A stretch of DNA of 64,000 nt from Marsupella aquatica (Eukaryota; Marchantiophyta), in NCBI GenBank assembly GCA_973895155.1, contig OZ316895.1, positions 6,448,001 through 6,512,000 on the forward strand, in the 5' to 3' direction. Below, in pieces: positions 34,026-47,500 of the stretch (positions are counted from its first letter, which is position 1; each line of letters starts with the position of its first letter). Under the pieces are notes generated by a model. It made no database searches and was not told where the DNA came from. It was given only the letters and a program-made list of their open reading frames with translations. The translations under genes and the position numbers were made by a program.

Positions 34026-35808
34026 ATTTCTAACATGACTTGCTGGTTTGATGTATACCACAAGCCCATTGCCTGTACACTGCACAATGTTGTGAGGGTT
34101 GTTGTTATAGTCATTTGATTGTTGAAATCAATTTATCATTGTGGCCATTTCATTCTTGCACCATTGGGTCCTTTCATTGGTCAATGATATTGTTGCAAAA
34201 ACGAATCTAAGATTTAGGGGTCATGTAAGTTGGGAAAAATACTTCAGAGAGAATAGAAAAAATAAGAAAAAAAATTCCCTTCTCAAATGAATGGACTTAA
34301 ATTCTATTTCACTCTTCCATGAATAATATATATTTAACTTCTATCATTGTGCTTTATGTGAATGGGGGCCAGCAGATGTTCAAATGTTTTAAATGTAATG
34401 CAGGGCCTAGTTAGATTTCTTTCTAGGCCCACCTACCCATGATAGCCACATGTCAAGTCAACACTCAGCTTCAAGGACTTTGAGATTGGAGTCTTTTGTA
34501 TGGATTCCAATGTGTGAGTCTAGGATGCAGGTGCATCTATGCCCCAAGCTAGGATTTCCCATTTATTCTTCCTTTCACCGGGATCTTCTGGCTAGAAAAA
34601 TAAATGATTTATATATCCAACAATCATAAATAGTTCTCTCCTCAAGTGCATTTTGTAAACAGAGACTAAGGGGAAGTTGGGGGGTGGGTGGCTGGGATTG
34701 GATAATATAGTGTTTAATTATTATATGAGTAGGAAAGAGGGTTTCGCTGCAATCCATCCATCGAGCAAAAAGCCTATCCCGAGCTTGCAAAAGCCTACCC
34801 AAGTATTTCAGCAGACATAGAGGTCGATCCTGGCTTTACTTTAAGATAAGTTATAGTGGTCACTTGTAAGAAGTGCACGCAATACTTAGACCATTTGGAT
34901 ACACATACTTTATAATCATTCTTAATATCCCCATTTTTACTAAGAAAAAAACAACACTTAATATCCCCATTTTTACTAAAAATCAAATGATTTGTTTTTC
35001 TCAAATTGGATCTAAAGTGAATCAGATCCCCTACAGTCATCTCAAACAAGTCAGAGTTGCGTTTCAATCATGACATATATATTCAATTAAAAAATGGGGA
35101 AGCATTTCACCAAAGGCAGTGGGCGATCCTTAGACCACAACTCCTCGTACAAGAGCCTCCGGAGGCTCCAGGTTACCTAGAGGGGCCGCTCAATCAAAAA
35201 CTATTCCTGCCTCAAAGAATGCAAAGTGCTCTCTGCACCTCCCAACAATGATCAGGTTTGCACTCGCCCCTGCCTTGGCCTTGCACCTATTCTCTACCAT
35301 TTGATGCAATCCAGGGCACAAAAGAAAGTTCTCAACAAGATCTATGGTTGGCAAAAAATTCTAACCAAAACCATAAAATATAAGTAAATTGGTTGTTGGT
35401 CCAACGGACGTCCGTCCCTTGCCCATATTGTTCACTTTGTGAGAATCCTGAATGCATCTAATGTCATACATTGTATGAAAAAGGCGTTTATACCTGGAGA
35501 GGTTGATTATTTAGTACTGTCTTAACCAAGAACTGTGCCTAAATCTGAAAAATGTAAAGGTGGTAATGTGGTAAATCCCATGAGTATCATCAGCCCCTCT
35601 TTGACCCCCTATGTAGTTTATTCCGGACCTAAACTAGGCCTTTCAGTTTGTACTTCCAACTCTTGGGCTTGTTGGCTCTTTGGTCTTCCCTATTTTTCCC
35701 ATTGTTTTCCCTCCTTCATTGAGTTTCTTGCCTTTGGGATACTTTATTAAAGGCGTTTTTTTATTCTTTTGGTTACTATACACAAGAAAGTGCCTAAATC
35801 ATGAAACC
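34026..35808. other. AT-rich intergenic sequence
   Basis: No supportable gene. Short direct repeat AATATCCCCATTTTTACTAA at about 34923 and 34960. Confidence 0.4.
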
Positions 35809-36412
35809 TTTTAGTATTGATCGACCTGTTCCCCAAACTTGCCGGTACTATCAACCTACCGAAAACTATTTTAATTTGTAAGTTAAGCCCCATTTTGTAT
35901 GTGGGTTACTCTAACTCTTGTACTTAAGCCAAAGTTACTCTGAGTGAGTCATTTCCCACATGGCAAGGTGCTATTGGCCCCACAATGGTAGGGGCCAAGC
36001 CGGCCTGAGTCTGTTTTTTGAAACAGGCTGGAGGGGAAGGAGCCGGGGCACGAGAAAGGGAGACCAGGAAGGAGCGGTGGCCCGGTCATTGACCTGAATT
36101 TGCCGAAACAGCAAGGTGGGGAGTAAACCGGGGTCAGGCCTGACTTTGCGCAACATGAAGGAGCTGGCCCTGTTCTCCCACACTTCCCATAACAGGGATG
36201 AGCCAGTCTGGGTCAGGGTATTACCAGCTGCAGTTTGGCAAGGCCAGTAGCACCTTGCCACATGTGCAGACAACCCATGCGGATTGACCTCAAGTTAAGC
36301 ACAAGAGTTAGAGTAATCCATAGACCTTACCATAGGAGGGTCAAAGTAGGAATTAAAATAGTTTGAAGGACACGTGGATAATAACGGTCACTGTGTGGGA
36401 CAGGTTACTAAA
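35809..36412. mobile_element. foldback / MITE-like element with long imperfect inverted repeats
   Basis: The two ends are reverse complements over most of their length. TTTTAGT...ACCTGTTCCCC is matched by GGGACAGGTTACTAAA; AAAACTATTTTAATTT by GAATTAAAATAGTTT; TTACTCTAACTCTTGT by ACAAGAGTTAGAGTAA; and CACATGGCAAGGTGCTATTGGCC by an inverted match at about 36242. The total is about 600 bp. No transposase is encoded. The boundaries and target duplication are not firm. Confidence 0.75.
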
Positions 36413-37709
36413 CAACGGTATCACTTCAAGGTAAAGGACTAAAGGTATGGCAGAGCTATGCGGGCTAGCGTTCTACAGATGAATAGGAGTGGAGACCTAT
36501 ACTGTTGTGTTCCAAATATGAATTGTGGAGACACCTTAGTGGCGCAATTGTCGACCGAAATCGGCAGGAGAAACCCCCATCGAAAGCACTTTCCACCAGT
36601 AAGCACCTCGATCTACACTAGTTGGCTAGTTGCAGCCCATCCGGTCGGTCTTCGCTTCTGAGAACTTACTACTGATGAGTGACGAGACTCTGCTCCTGCC
36701 AATAAGAAGTGGGCTCCATCTTGATTCTTGCACAATTTCGGCGGGCTTCGATGGAGTCGGAACTGGATGTCAACTTTCAAAGAATCGAAGCTGCCCACAG
36801 CTCAGTGCGCATTTAAGGACGATGACGACGTGGGTGAATTTCCGATTCACACTTTAGCGAGCATGCCGAGCAAATGTCGCAATGAAGGATGAAGTGCAGT
36901 AGAAAGCGGGAGTGAACAGAGAGGTGGGGCTCAGACCTATCACCGTCCGGGTGTCCTTAGCGGAATGCCGCTGTGAGAATGATGCGTCGGTAGCGGAATG
37001 ATGAACTTGAATAGAGCATGTATTTGAATTCTGTCCAGTAAAGTACTGCAGCTGGGCAAAGATCTGCTGATCAGCGCTACTGAAGCTGCCGCGGGGCATG
37101 CCGGCAAGGGTTTTGTGCGTGAAAGAAGTGTAATGCAAGTGAGTGGCATTCAGACTTTTCTACATCCCGCAGATGTTGGCAGATGTTGTCGGCACGCCGG
37201 CAGTTCGTCAGTTTTGGCTAGGAGTGGTTCATAGCAATGGGCGTATGAAATTCGTTGGCCCGTATTGATCTCTTCCGAGTGCAGGCATCAATTGTTCTTG
37301 TGTCGCTTTCTCTCAGTAAGCTGCAGGCATTACCCTTCTTTATGTCATGGGTGTGATAGTGTGAGAGGAACGACAGGATTCGCAAGAAAATTTGGCCTTT
37401 GTTATGAGCTGCGGTAGAAGTTTGCACCCTCTCGGGTCGCACTTGAGACAATGCAGAAGGGGACATGGAGATTCAGGAGGGTTGTGAACGACCTCCGGTA
37501 GCTTTCCGTTGTCTAGCCTTACTATCCTTTAGGGAAGTGGGTTTTTTGAGTTGGCCTTCTCTCTTGTTCAGATCTGGAGTGGTCGCATTGGGTTTAAATG
37601 AGGGGGTTTTGTAGCTAGTAAGCGATGAAGTGTTGATTTTTTGTGTTCATGGTCAGTCTTTACTGAATCTTGTTTCCTTATTCAGGTCATCTCTTCCGAA
37701 ACCGTGTCG
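36413..37709 (+). promoter_or_regulatory. upstream region of the sphingolipid desaturase gene
   Basis: Base composition becomes gene-like. The start of the coding exon is preceded by TTATTCAG (37679-37686), a possible acceptor of a 5' UTR intron. No clear TATA box was identified. Confidence 0.4.
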
Positions 37710-39300
37710 ATGACGAATGACTTCTTCTGGTCGGAGAGCGATGAGCCCCATGCTACACGTAGGAAGGAGATCTTAGCAGCACATCCGGAAGTCAAGAAGC
37801 TCTTCGGGCCAGATCCGTGGGCGGCTACTAAGGTGACCTCGCCCGCATTCATGCCCTTTTTGTTAGTTCCATACACGCTCAAAGATGTCAGTCTTGGTAA
37901 TGGCATGGAAAATGCAGCTGTGAGACTGGCCTGGTCCCAAGATTAGAGGCAATCGAAGAGTTCAGTCACCTCACTTGGCCGCACAGAGTCTCGCAATGCA
38001 AGAGAATAGTGGTTCAACGTAGCTCAATGGCAGGGGACAGGGCGTACAAGCGATACGGCGACTAAAGAGCTCTCAAAAGACTTTGTAGTCGGCTTTCCTT
38101 AAAACTGTACTGAATGAACGGAAAGGTAGTGACGGGATTGTGAGACGGGTAGCTTTTTATGGAATCCTGTCAACTTCAGTGGTAGAGGCATCTGTCATCC
38201 GGTAATCACCCTCCTTGTTTTGGTAATGGACATCATTGAGCTTTTCAACCGTCTCGTCTTAATGCTTGGTGAGTCCTGAATGTGGGTCGGGATCTGTTTG
38301 GGTGCCGAAACTTTCAGTCTCGATTATGTGTGTTCTTGCTTTTGATTTTCCAACCCAATATCTGGATTAAGTGGATAGCTGAAATACATTTCTCCACTGG
38401 CAGACATTTTTTCCTACACCGGAACTGCATCTGATGTAGTTCTTGCTTGCGTTGCAGATCAGCATTGTAGTAGTCCTCCAACTATCGACGGCGGCCTGTG
38501 TCAGCAATTCAAGATGGTGGACTATCTGCCTTGTAGCGTACTTCTTTGGTGCATTTTTGAACCATAATCTGTTCTTAGCCATACATGAGCTAAGCCACAA
38601 CCTTGCTCTTCAAAATCCCACTTATAACCGCCTTCTTGGAATTTTTGCCAATCTTCCTATTGGCATTCCCATGTCTGTCACATTCCAAAAATATCATCTT
38701 GAACACCACAGATACCAAGGAGTGGAAGGCATGGATATGGACATCCCCAGTTATGCCGAAGGGCGAGTTGTGACCAATACTCTCTGCAAGGCAGTCTGGG
38801 TTCTGTTCCAGCTGTTTTTCTATGCACTACGGCCAGTTTTCATGAACCCGAAGAAGCCCGGAGCTTGGGAGTTTGGGAACCTGTTGGTACAGCTGTCACT
38901 AGATGCGGTCGTGGTGTATTTTTCGGGTTGGAAGGCCTTGGCATATCTTATAATCTCCACCTTTGTTGGGGGTGGCATTCATCCAATGGCAGGCCACTTC
39001 ATCTCAGAACATTATGTGTTCTCCAAGGGGCAGGAGACTTATTCATATTATGGACCCCTGAATATTCTTACTTGGAATGTGGGATATCACAATGAGCATC
39101 ATGACTTTCCAAGAATTGCAGGGTGCAGATTACCGAAATTGAAGGAAATGGCTCCAGAATTCTACGAGGGCCTGGCTTGTCATAGATCCTGGTTAGGTGT
39201 GATATTCAAGTATATCATGGACCCAACTGTCGGGCCCTTCAGCCGAATGATGCGGAAGCCACGACGGCAGAGCAATGTGAAGCCAGAGAAGCTCGAGTAG
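37710..39300 (+). CDS. DES1: sphingolipid delta-4 desaturase, two exons
   Basis: Introduces the 4,5-trans double bond into the ceramide long-chain base in the ER membrane. Exons 37710-37832 and 38458-39300 join in phase (AAG|GTGACC, TTGCAG|ATC) to give 321 residues, the family's usual size. The N-terminus has [18 protein letters not shown] and KLFGPDPW, typical of DES proteins. The three iron-binding His boxes are HELSH (84-88), HLEHHRYQG (from 121) and [10 protein letters not shown] (HNEHH 252-256). [18 protein letters not shown] and YSYYGPLN lie between, and VGPFSRM is near the C-terminus. Several hydrophobic stretches fit a four-helix membrane desaturase. The ATG at 37710 is chosen because homology begins right after it. 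The two-exon layout agrees with plant DES1. Confidence 0.97.
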
Positions 39301-40500
39301 CCGATGGTTCACAGTGGACTTTGCTCTCCATTTCTGAGTATGTTCCCGAAGAGTCTTCATCTGAGGATTGACTTGTGTATCCTTGAGAAAATCTATGATC
39401 ACATTGTAGCACGATCATAATTGGAAATTAGCTGCTTTAGATAGACAGCTGCTTTTCGGAGGCCATTTGGCACCTATTTAGGAAGTCATTTATTCTTTGC
39501 CATGGAAAACCTGTTTGTTTTCAGATCATAATGCCCTTGATATGGTTGAGTAGTTTCAAAATTAAGATATGTTGAACAAACACCAGCGCCCTCAGAAATC
39601 TGAGGTGCTTGCGCTTATGACATCCCAAAAGCTCGGTGGATATAATAAATTACTTGATTTATTCTATCAGCACCAGTCTTGTCATGGCATGAATTTCTGG
39701 TGCCTGTGAGGGCTCGAAAATCTGAATGTCCGCAAAATTGTAGTCCTGCAGAGTCTGGTTCTCTTCCTGGTCTGAAAGGATTGAGGCTTGTCTACAATTT
39801 GTCTCGAATTTGCTTTCAGCCGAACTTACTTCGATTAAGAGTGGAACAGTAGCTCCAAATTGTGTTCGAAATTGAAGGGTTCGTTAAGTTAGTTCCTTCT
39901 TCTGTTTGTGTTACCACATGAGCTCTACAGGCTCGGATTGATGAAAGTCTGTCTGTCGACCCCTTCACCTCTAGCTCTAATGACGATTTGGTTGTAAAGT
40001 AACCCACTGAACATCATGTTGCCAGAAACGTTTAGAAACAGAGCCATGTACTTAATGGATGAGGTGTAGCAGAACTGTATAATATTTTTCAGAGTCGATA
40101 CACCTCCGTGGAACTTAGAACTTATGTCCAGGGTCAATAGTGATTTATTTTGTTTTTGATTGAATGCTACGTGTGACAAATAGACTATGAACTGAGAAGA
40201 GATACTGTATAGCCATTTTTAGAGTTTCTCTTCTAGTTTATACTTTTTGCCGTTGCGTCATTACGACTCTCTTGTATGAACTTCGCCTTAACGATTTTGA
40301 GTTTTGTCACGTTTTCGACCTTTGTTGAAAGCTCTCTAGCATCTGCATGGCAAGGATGTGAATACCACAAAAAACTGGTTTTGTTTTGTCATCCTCGAGA
40401 CAATTCTTCTCATTGAATTTGGTTTTTGCTTCCGTTGTATCTATTCGGTAGACAATCGGATCGATAGAAAATCTGATTTCTAGGTTTCAACCTTGCAGTG

Positions 40501-40700
40501 CCTTGAATACTAAACAAATCAAGTTATTTATTCTGCTCCTTTGTGATCCTTCGAGACAAATCCTTTTGGCCACCCCCAAGCTTGTAATTGAGACAAATCT
40601 TATTACTGAATTTGTGCCATGAATACTAAACAAATCCAATTATTTCTTCAGCTCCTTTGTGATCCTTCGAGACAGTTTTTTGGCCACCCGCAAGCTTGAG
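40501..40700. repeat. tandem ~116-bp duplication downstream of DES1
   Basis: AATACTAAACAAATC ... CTCCTTTGTGATCCTTCGAG ... AAGCTTG occurs at about 40507-40586 and again at about 40623-40698. A weaker third relative may lie at about 40380. Confidence 0.75.
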
Positions 40701-40913
40701 TAGTTGGGAAGAAGGTCTGCATGGAAATGAGCCAACACATGTGAAAGTTGTGTTCTATACCTGCTTACAAGCCCTCCCGAGAATCAAAGAAAGAGCCAGT
40801 CATGTGTTCTTGCTTCTGCTGAATACGTTGGAAGAGGAGGCCATCTTTGGAAGAGCCTGGGGAAACGTTTGCGAGAATGAAATATTTGTGTCTAGGTCTG
40901 ACTAATGTCTACG

Positions 40914-41030
40914 CCTTTCGGCCTCCCCAATGCCAGACACAACAATACTGTCACGGTGACGTAAGATTGTCCAATGAAGTCACAGACAAGCTCGATCCCT
41001 TTCGGCCTCCCCAATGCCAGACAGGGCCAA
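40914..41030. repeat. direct duplication with TTTCGGCCTCCCCAATGCCA
   Basis: The 20-mer TTTCGGCCTCCCCAATGCCA (plus GACA) recurs about 83 bp apart, at about 40917 and 41000. Confidence 0.8.
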
Positions 41031-41523
41031 GCTGTAGCTCCTAGCTCCATGGATGCCACATGGATGCATTTCGGTGCCAGGATCGATCGTGTCTGTGAGC
41101 GCTACTTTCGCAACTTTGACTTTGAGTTTGCAACACCGATAACGCGTGCACGAACGCTACAGAAGGCAAGCTGCACTGTTTGGAAACAGTATGTGTTTCG
41201 CAATTTGGGGAGGTAACTCTGGTCCGCAGTATCCGTGGTTGATGTTTACGTGCTGACAAACGAGTAGATCAGGCCAGCCTGTGAACCTATCTTGATTGAT
41301 GGTTTGGGTAATCGTTTCAGCCTATCGATATCCCGCCGGTAAAGTTGGACAGGAGAGTGTTCTGTAGTCGGGACGGGAGCTCAATTTTTTTCGTTGATCT
41401 GCACTTCGAGCGTTTGAGAGCATTCCTTTGAATCGATACCTATTTTCAATTCATTGAGGGCTGTCCGTCGGAAATTGTCTTCATTTGGCTCGGGAGTATC
41501 CTCAAACTAATTCAGGCGGAAGG

Positions 41524-42245
41524 ATGTGCTGCATTTGTTTTCCTGGATTCTGTTCCGAATGCTGTCAGTTCCTTCGATTTACCTGTTGTACTCGTTTCAA
41601 GCGTGTTGAGACAAACGAGACTGTGGTCTTCAGGGCACATGTACCCGGTACGTATGGTAACCAGCCTGCTCATGGTTCCTGGCCCTCATGATTTGAATCG
41701 ATGTTTATGACATGCCGAGATCCAACGCACTAACTTGTAGTCCGAGCTCCATATTTAGTTTTCTGTTTGGCTTGAAGAGAGCTCACTGAAATGATCACGT
41801 GTCGCGCTCATAAGTCGTTCTCATGTCATCAATCTCGTCTGAGGCAGCCCGCTAGAGATTTTCCCAGTTGTAATTGGTTATCAGAATCACTCATAAGCTA
41901 GCTTGGATCAGTGCCCGTCGTGCTGGTAGCATCTGACTGGATAAATTCTCGAGCATTGAAAGGAACTTCCCACGGTATGCATTCACTGATGCAGGGATAA
42001 GTGTGGACGAGATTCAAGTTCAAGTCGAATCAGGGAATTTGTTGAGAGTTGTTGGAAATCGTTCCAGCCACAGAGTCTACTCGAGAGGTTCCTCAACCAG
42101 GACAGAGACATCGAGCGGTCAGTTCGTCAAATTGTACAAGCTCCCGGATAATATCCTGGCGCAGGAGGTGCGAGTTGAACTAGACGAAGATGGATTCGTC
42201 ACTATCACCGTTCCAAAAGCAAAGGTGGAAACAGAAAGCAGCTGA
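41524..42245 (+). CDS. small heat-shock protein (alpha-crystallin domain) with Cys-rich N-terminus
   Basis: ATP-independent chaperone family. Exons 41524-41647 and 41995-42245 join in phase (CCCG|GTACGT, TGCAG|GGATAAG) to give 124 residues. The alpha-crystallin domain begins FKRVETNETVVFRAHVPG and continues ISVDEIQVQVESGNLLRVVG, GQFVKLYKLPDNILAQEV, and DEDGFVTITVPKAK, which contains the conserved GxLTVTVPK-type motif. No I-x-I/V tail motif follows and no SKL or KDEL signal is seen, so cytosol is the default. The first 22 residues contain eight Cys (MCCICFPGF... CC ...TCC), which is unlike ordinary plant small HSPs and could allow lipidation or metal binding. A further upstream exon cannot be excluded. 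The short length supports a minimal domain protein. Confidence 0.85.
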
Positions 42246-44546
42246 ACTTCGTTTGCATGACTGATCGATCAAGGCCGCGACTCGCTGGATTCTAACTCTT
42301 CATCATGAGTCCTGAGGCAACATTCCTCGCGCGAAAGGACGTCCATGTATGACGGGACGGCACGGATCGGCCCCAGCATTCACATCGCGATATCTGAACA
42401 ACTCCGTCAACGGAAAACGAATTTTCTAAACCAATGATTGCATCAATTTGTCGCAGTTTCCCGAATTATTCATAGATCGAAACTAACAATTCTTTGCAAT
42501 CTGCTCATCAAGTACAAGATCTGTGCATCACTTTGTTCTTCGATCAATCTACATGCCTTGCTACATGCAACCCCAACCCGCGGATCAATCATCCATGAAG
42601 TCAGTCGATCACTCAAGCTGCCCAGGGCATGTCTTCGTCTTTGCTGCGACCCGAGTTCAAAAGGACAGCACTATGCAGACTGTATTTCTCCTCCAGCGCT
42701 CAAGACGATGCAATATTGCTATGGAAGCGACATGAAGCCCAGCTAGATCCCTCGTGTAATACAGAAGTCAACCCGCTTTCCCTTCTTTGAAGGGCATTCT
42801 CAGTATCGATAAATGTCCCGCTTTGCAGTGGTTGTGACTCGCTCGGGACAGGTTTTACAGATCTCAATTTGAGGTACAGCTTTCATATCTACAGACGTCA
42901 TAGATCGAGCTTGAACATTCGCCATGAACATAATCGATCTTCTCCAAGTCAACACTACCAGGAACATTAAGATGTTATATGACGGTGCGAGCCTGGGTTT
43001 AGATTTAGGTTGAGTACTGTAGTAGGGTATTAAGCAGTAATGTGATATCAGATTTGGAGACTCATAATAGATCGTGATGTAATTGAAAGACCATACAATG
43101 ACCTGTTCAGGTTGTCGAACAATATTGATCGAGAAGGACCCCAAGATTTCAGGTTCTAAGATCTGTTGTACCGATATTTTTAATCTACGAGCTCAGACGA
43201 TACGCTTTTCACTCAAAATGTCGCGAGAGCATCAACATATTTATTAGGCGACGACGTACTGTAAGTTGAATTGACGTCACGTCACAGGGCTAGCGATTCG
43301 TTCAGAGAGGCGAAGTGTTCAAACAGAATGATGTCGTCCACATGACTTCATCAGGAAATTGGAATGTCTAACGCATAGAAGACGCAGGAGCAGCGAGCGA
43401 GACAGAACAAGTCGCTGTAAAGTTGTAGTTGTAGTTGTAGTTTCAGTTTCAATTTTCTTCGCTTTGATATGCCTCGTTCCTAGTTTCTTACAATTGGCTC
43501 TAGCTTCTCCAAACCGCCCTTCCATACCTTCAGTTCCCATATTTGATCTAGCACATTTCATATCAAATTGTACAAGCTAGGTGGCCTGCAGTAGGAGCAG
43601 CTGTTGTTGAAAGCTGATCCACCGGGCAAGTCTGTCTGACGGAAGGAGTCAGTGCTCATTTCACACAGATTCCGTTCATTGGACTGACATAAACATCTCA
43701 CATTCAAGAAACTTGAGACTTGATATATATCCTCATCAGCTTTATTGAATTATCGAAACTAGTGGTCCATTCGGCCCATGTGATCATTTCATATTATCTC
43801 ACGAGAAGGCAGTGGCTCGGAAGTAAACATATAATTATGACGTTCCAGGTGAAGTCACCACATTTTTAGAGATGCTTACATTACATATACGAAGAAACAG
43901 AGCTGCACTGGATACCGCATTGCACTCAAGTGTTGCTTTCTGCTACATTTATTCTGAATTTGATTCACACAGTCGACTTGTGTTCCCATTTCTTGGTCTG
44001 TCAAGATGGGAAATGTTATTAATACCACTAATATAGACTATTGGTCTGATTCGAAGAGCCAGAGGTTGTACTTTTTTAAGTGTTTCCCCAATAATTGACC
44101 TTCTTCAATATAAGCTTTGAGCCTGTACCTACCTACGTATTCCATCCATGCGTAAGAAAGTGCAAATGAAACTGCTTACAACCGTGGCTGACGAATCGGA
44201 TCGATAAATCTTCCTCAGCGCTTTGAGATAGACCCTCCTATTCACACATTTGCCTCTGAAACCTTTTTTGGGATGACCACCCAAACCGTTGACCATGAAG
44301 AGCCTACGAGATGAAGCCAAGTGAACCGCAACAAGTGAGAGATCAAATCGATAATTCAGCGCATGTGGTACACACCCATTTCGATCCGTTGTGAGGGTCC
44401 GCCCGTACGCTCTGCTGGAAAATTTCAGAGCTTGTATATGACAATTCTGAGATATCATGGTCCGAGCGAAGGAACTTAATTTCTTCCAGGCTGATCGAAT
44501 TGAAGATGTCAAATTTAGTCGTGATGTTGATCGTTGATCGCACCAT
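42246..44546. other. intergenic, no gene seen
   Basis: Short open frames only. A GTTGTA/GTAGTT microsatellite lies at about 43422-43445. Nothing else is recognisable. Confidence 0.45.
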
Positions 44547-47500
44547 TCAACGAGGCGAAGCGGGAGGCGAACGAGCCTGCAGATAAGTCCACACGTCTCT
44601 ACCTCGAAAACTCCAATCTCGGTCGTCAAGCTCGCGATAGTACAGCTCCACGACCATGCATGTGCCGTTTGCCCTGACCTCGTATCCAGCGCGCAGCAGC
44701 AAGTCACATGGGTTGAAATTGAAGTAGTGGGTCCACCAATAGAGTCCCCAGTTGTATTCTCCAGGAACCGCCCTGACGACAAGATCCCCTTCTCTCGGAC
44801 GAAAGTTTCGGTCCACAGCATTCACAGGAGCTCGAAGCTCATCGACCTGGTACACCGGTGGTTGTAACTCAGAATTGTAGGTCCTGCAAAAACTCGGTAA
44901 CAAGAATGTTCAAGGCCAGGTTTGCGTTTTTCTGAGGAATAGAGGAGAATGGGAGCCAAAAGTGCTCCCATAGATTTTTGCGACCAGGATGGCAGGACTG
45001 CATTTTGCTCACAATGAGTTGATAAGAGATTGGAGCATATATCATAGGATTAAGTCTGGTTGATTGAGTTACAACTTGTAAAGTACCTGCCCACCAACCA
45101 CCATGGACGAACTTGACGGAGGTCGCAGAGGAAAGCCTCGATGCTTGGGCTGGCGTGCCACTTCCAGTCCTCTGCGAATTTTCCAAGTCTGATGACGATG
45201 TCTCCATCTCCAAAGTCGTACTGGGTGGTCCTTCGCTGCCTTGCCTCTCCAGTATAGTGAAAAAACATCGGATCCTTGTAAAGTGTGACATGACCTCCAG
45301 GATTGTAAAGTGACACACGACCTCCAGGTATACTTTGAACAGCCTGCCTTGCACGCTTTGTGATCAATATATCACCTGTCACATTTTCAAAATCTTACGA
45401 TTCTTTGATTCTAGAAAAGAATTATCGACTTCTGTTTTCTCTCCTGTGATGACGCATTTGTGATTTATCTCTTCTGAGTGGGTACTCTAGGCACAGCACT
45501 AATTTTGTCCACAAATGGGCATAAATTAAGAGTCATTTCACTTGTCAAGTTCTCAAGAAATATCTCCTGGGTTTTTGTTGGGAAAGAAAGTGCAGGTGGG
45601 AACAAAAGATTCTCATGTGGGCCAATGGGATACAGAAAGACACTTTGGTTCTAGGACTCTGTTTGAAGGGTGCAAATTTTGTGTCCCTTCACAATGCGCA
45701 CTGCTGTTTAATTAAGGGTTAGAAACTTGCAGTTAAGGATTCCATGAACACATTTAGGGTCAGGGTCAATTGTTTTGGGGGCTATCAGATCCAATGTAGT
45801 CCTGGTACATATTCCTAACTTGAGACAGAAGTCTTGGCTAGATTACCAAATACAACATAGTTATACTCATATATAAGGGCCAAGTTGATCCAGGATTTTG
45901 GGCTTTGATCAGGGACTTGAAAGGGGCCAAAACACCTTGCTAAGGGAATGGACAACTTTACTAACCCAACCCTTAAGTGCATACAAAGCATTGAGTCATA
46001 TATGGACAGGTCCAGTTCCTTTTTCCATGGCATTCCCATAAAATAAGCTCTCCATGGGTTGAAGTTCACATTAGGAAAGGACCTAATTGTACAGAGGAAG
46101 ACCTTGAAGTCACAAGAATGACAATAGATTTTTCCCTATTTTGACTCTCAATCCCTTGACCATCACCACCATCCATGAACCTTGGATTAGGAATAAGTGT
46201 CATCTTATGGGAACTTTCATGATCATGATCACCAACCTGGTTGAGGGAACCATCTAGTGAGGTTGTCTCCTGGACTAAATCCATCATAGTTGTCCAGAAA
46301 TTCATTGGCAATGATGTTCTGACTGGGATCATCTTCAGTTCTTTGCCTTACATTTCGTCCCAAGCTGTCCTGATTGTCACCATTCCAATATTGGCGTGAT
46401 CTCACTCTGTTGCTTTCAGACTCGGGCCGTAACCCTAGACCATCAAAGCCTTGTGCATCCATATCACCACCGTCTATTGCTTCACCACCAGGCCAATCTA
46501 AACTTCCATTGAGAGAATTACTCTGAGTCTCTACAGATTTTTGTGGGGAAAAATTGCATCCAATATCAAGTTAGTACTGATCACTTATATAATCTTGTGT
46601 CCATGTCCATCATTGTAGCTTAACACTAGTACATGTATTGTACTACGTGTCAATTAACATATGAAAGCTTTTGAACCTGCTATGTACATCAATGGCTGGT
46701 TTATTGGGAGGTAAATATTTGGAGTTAATTAAAAGCTTGAATGCCCATTCTTTGAATGTGAATAAAAATGATGACAAAAGTTGTCATCCATGCTTATCAT
46801 TTTGACATACATAGTATCCCATGTTTTTTCTATGGACATCAATTTGGTGGGCCCTAAGGGTTATGGTCTAGAGGCTTCCCCCTAGAAACCTAGACCACAA
46901 CTAGATGTCAACTCTAGCTTCTATTCTCAATTATTAGTAAGATATTGCCCTTTTCTATATAATCTTGTGGTTTTCTGGTTTTCTTGGAATGTGTTTGGTC
47001 TGTTTAAGGGGGCAGGGTACTTCCTATATATTTCACACATAAACCATATTTTAGCATGAGACTGGGTGAAGGTAGAACAAGTGGAGGCTTGGCTGCTTTG
47101 GCATTCTTTTTTTGTTTTTCGGGCCAGGTCTGGAGAGACTAAACCAAAACATTATTGAGAAAGCTAGCCCTCCCATCCACACTCCCCCTCCTGTGAAAAG
47201 AAAAGAAAAGAAAGAAAAGAAAAGAAAAGAAAAGAAAAGAAAAGAAGGCAAGCGGCTTACTGTTTCAGATGTGCAATTTTTTTTAGTATATCTACATAGT
47301 AAGGAAGAACTGAGATACCTATATTTGTAAATTGAGAATTTTAGAAATGAGCCTGAATGCCGATGCTTTCGTGGCAAATAGTTGGCGAAATCCACTTTGC
47401 CATGCATGGAAAAGCACGGTAATTGCCCTAGTTCCATTCCTGGTTTCCCTCTCCTGTGATTATGCCCCTAAGTTGTCTATGCTCCCTTTCATGGTTATAT

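Noticed and set aside
35971-36273. 100-codon minus-strand frame
   Set aside because: Lies in the centre of the foldback element and has no homology.
47051-47437. 128-codon minus-strand frame with Phe/Ser repeats
   Set aside because: Translation of the AAAAG microsatellite in an intron.
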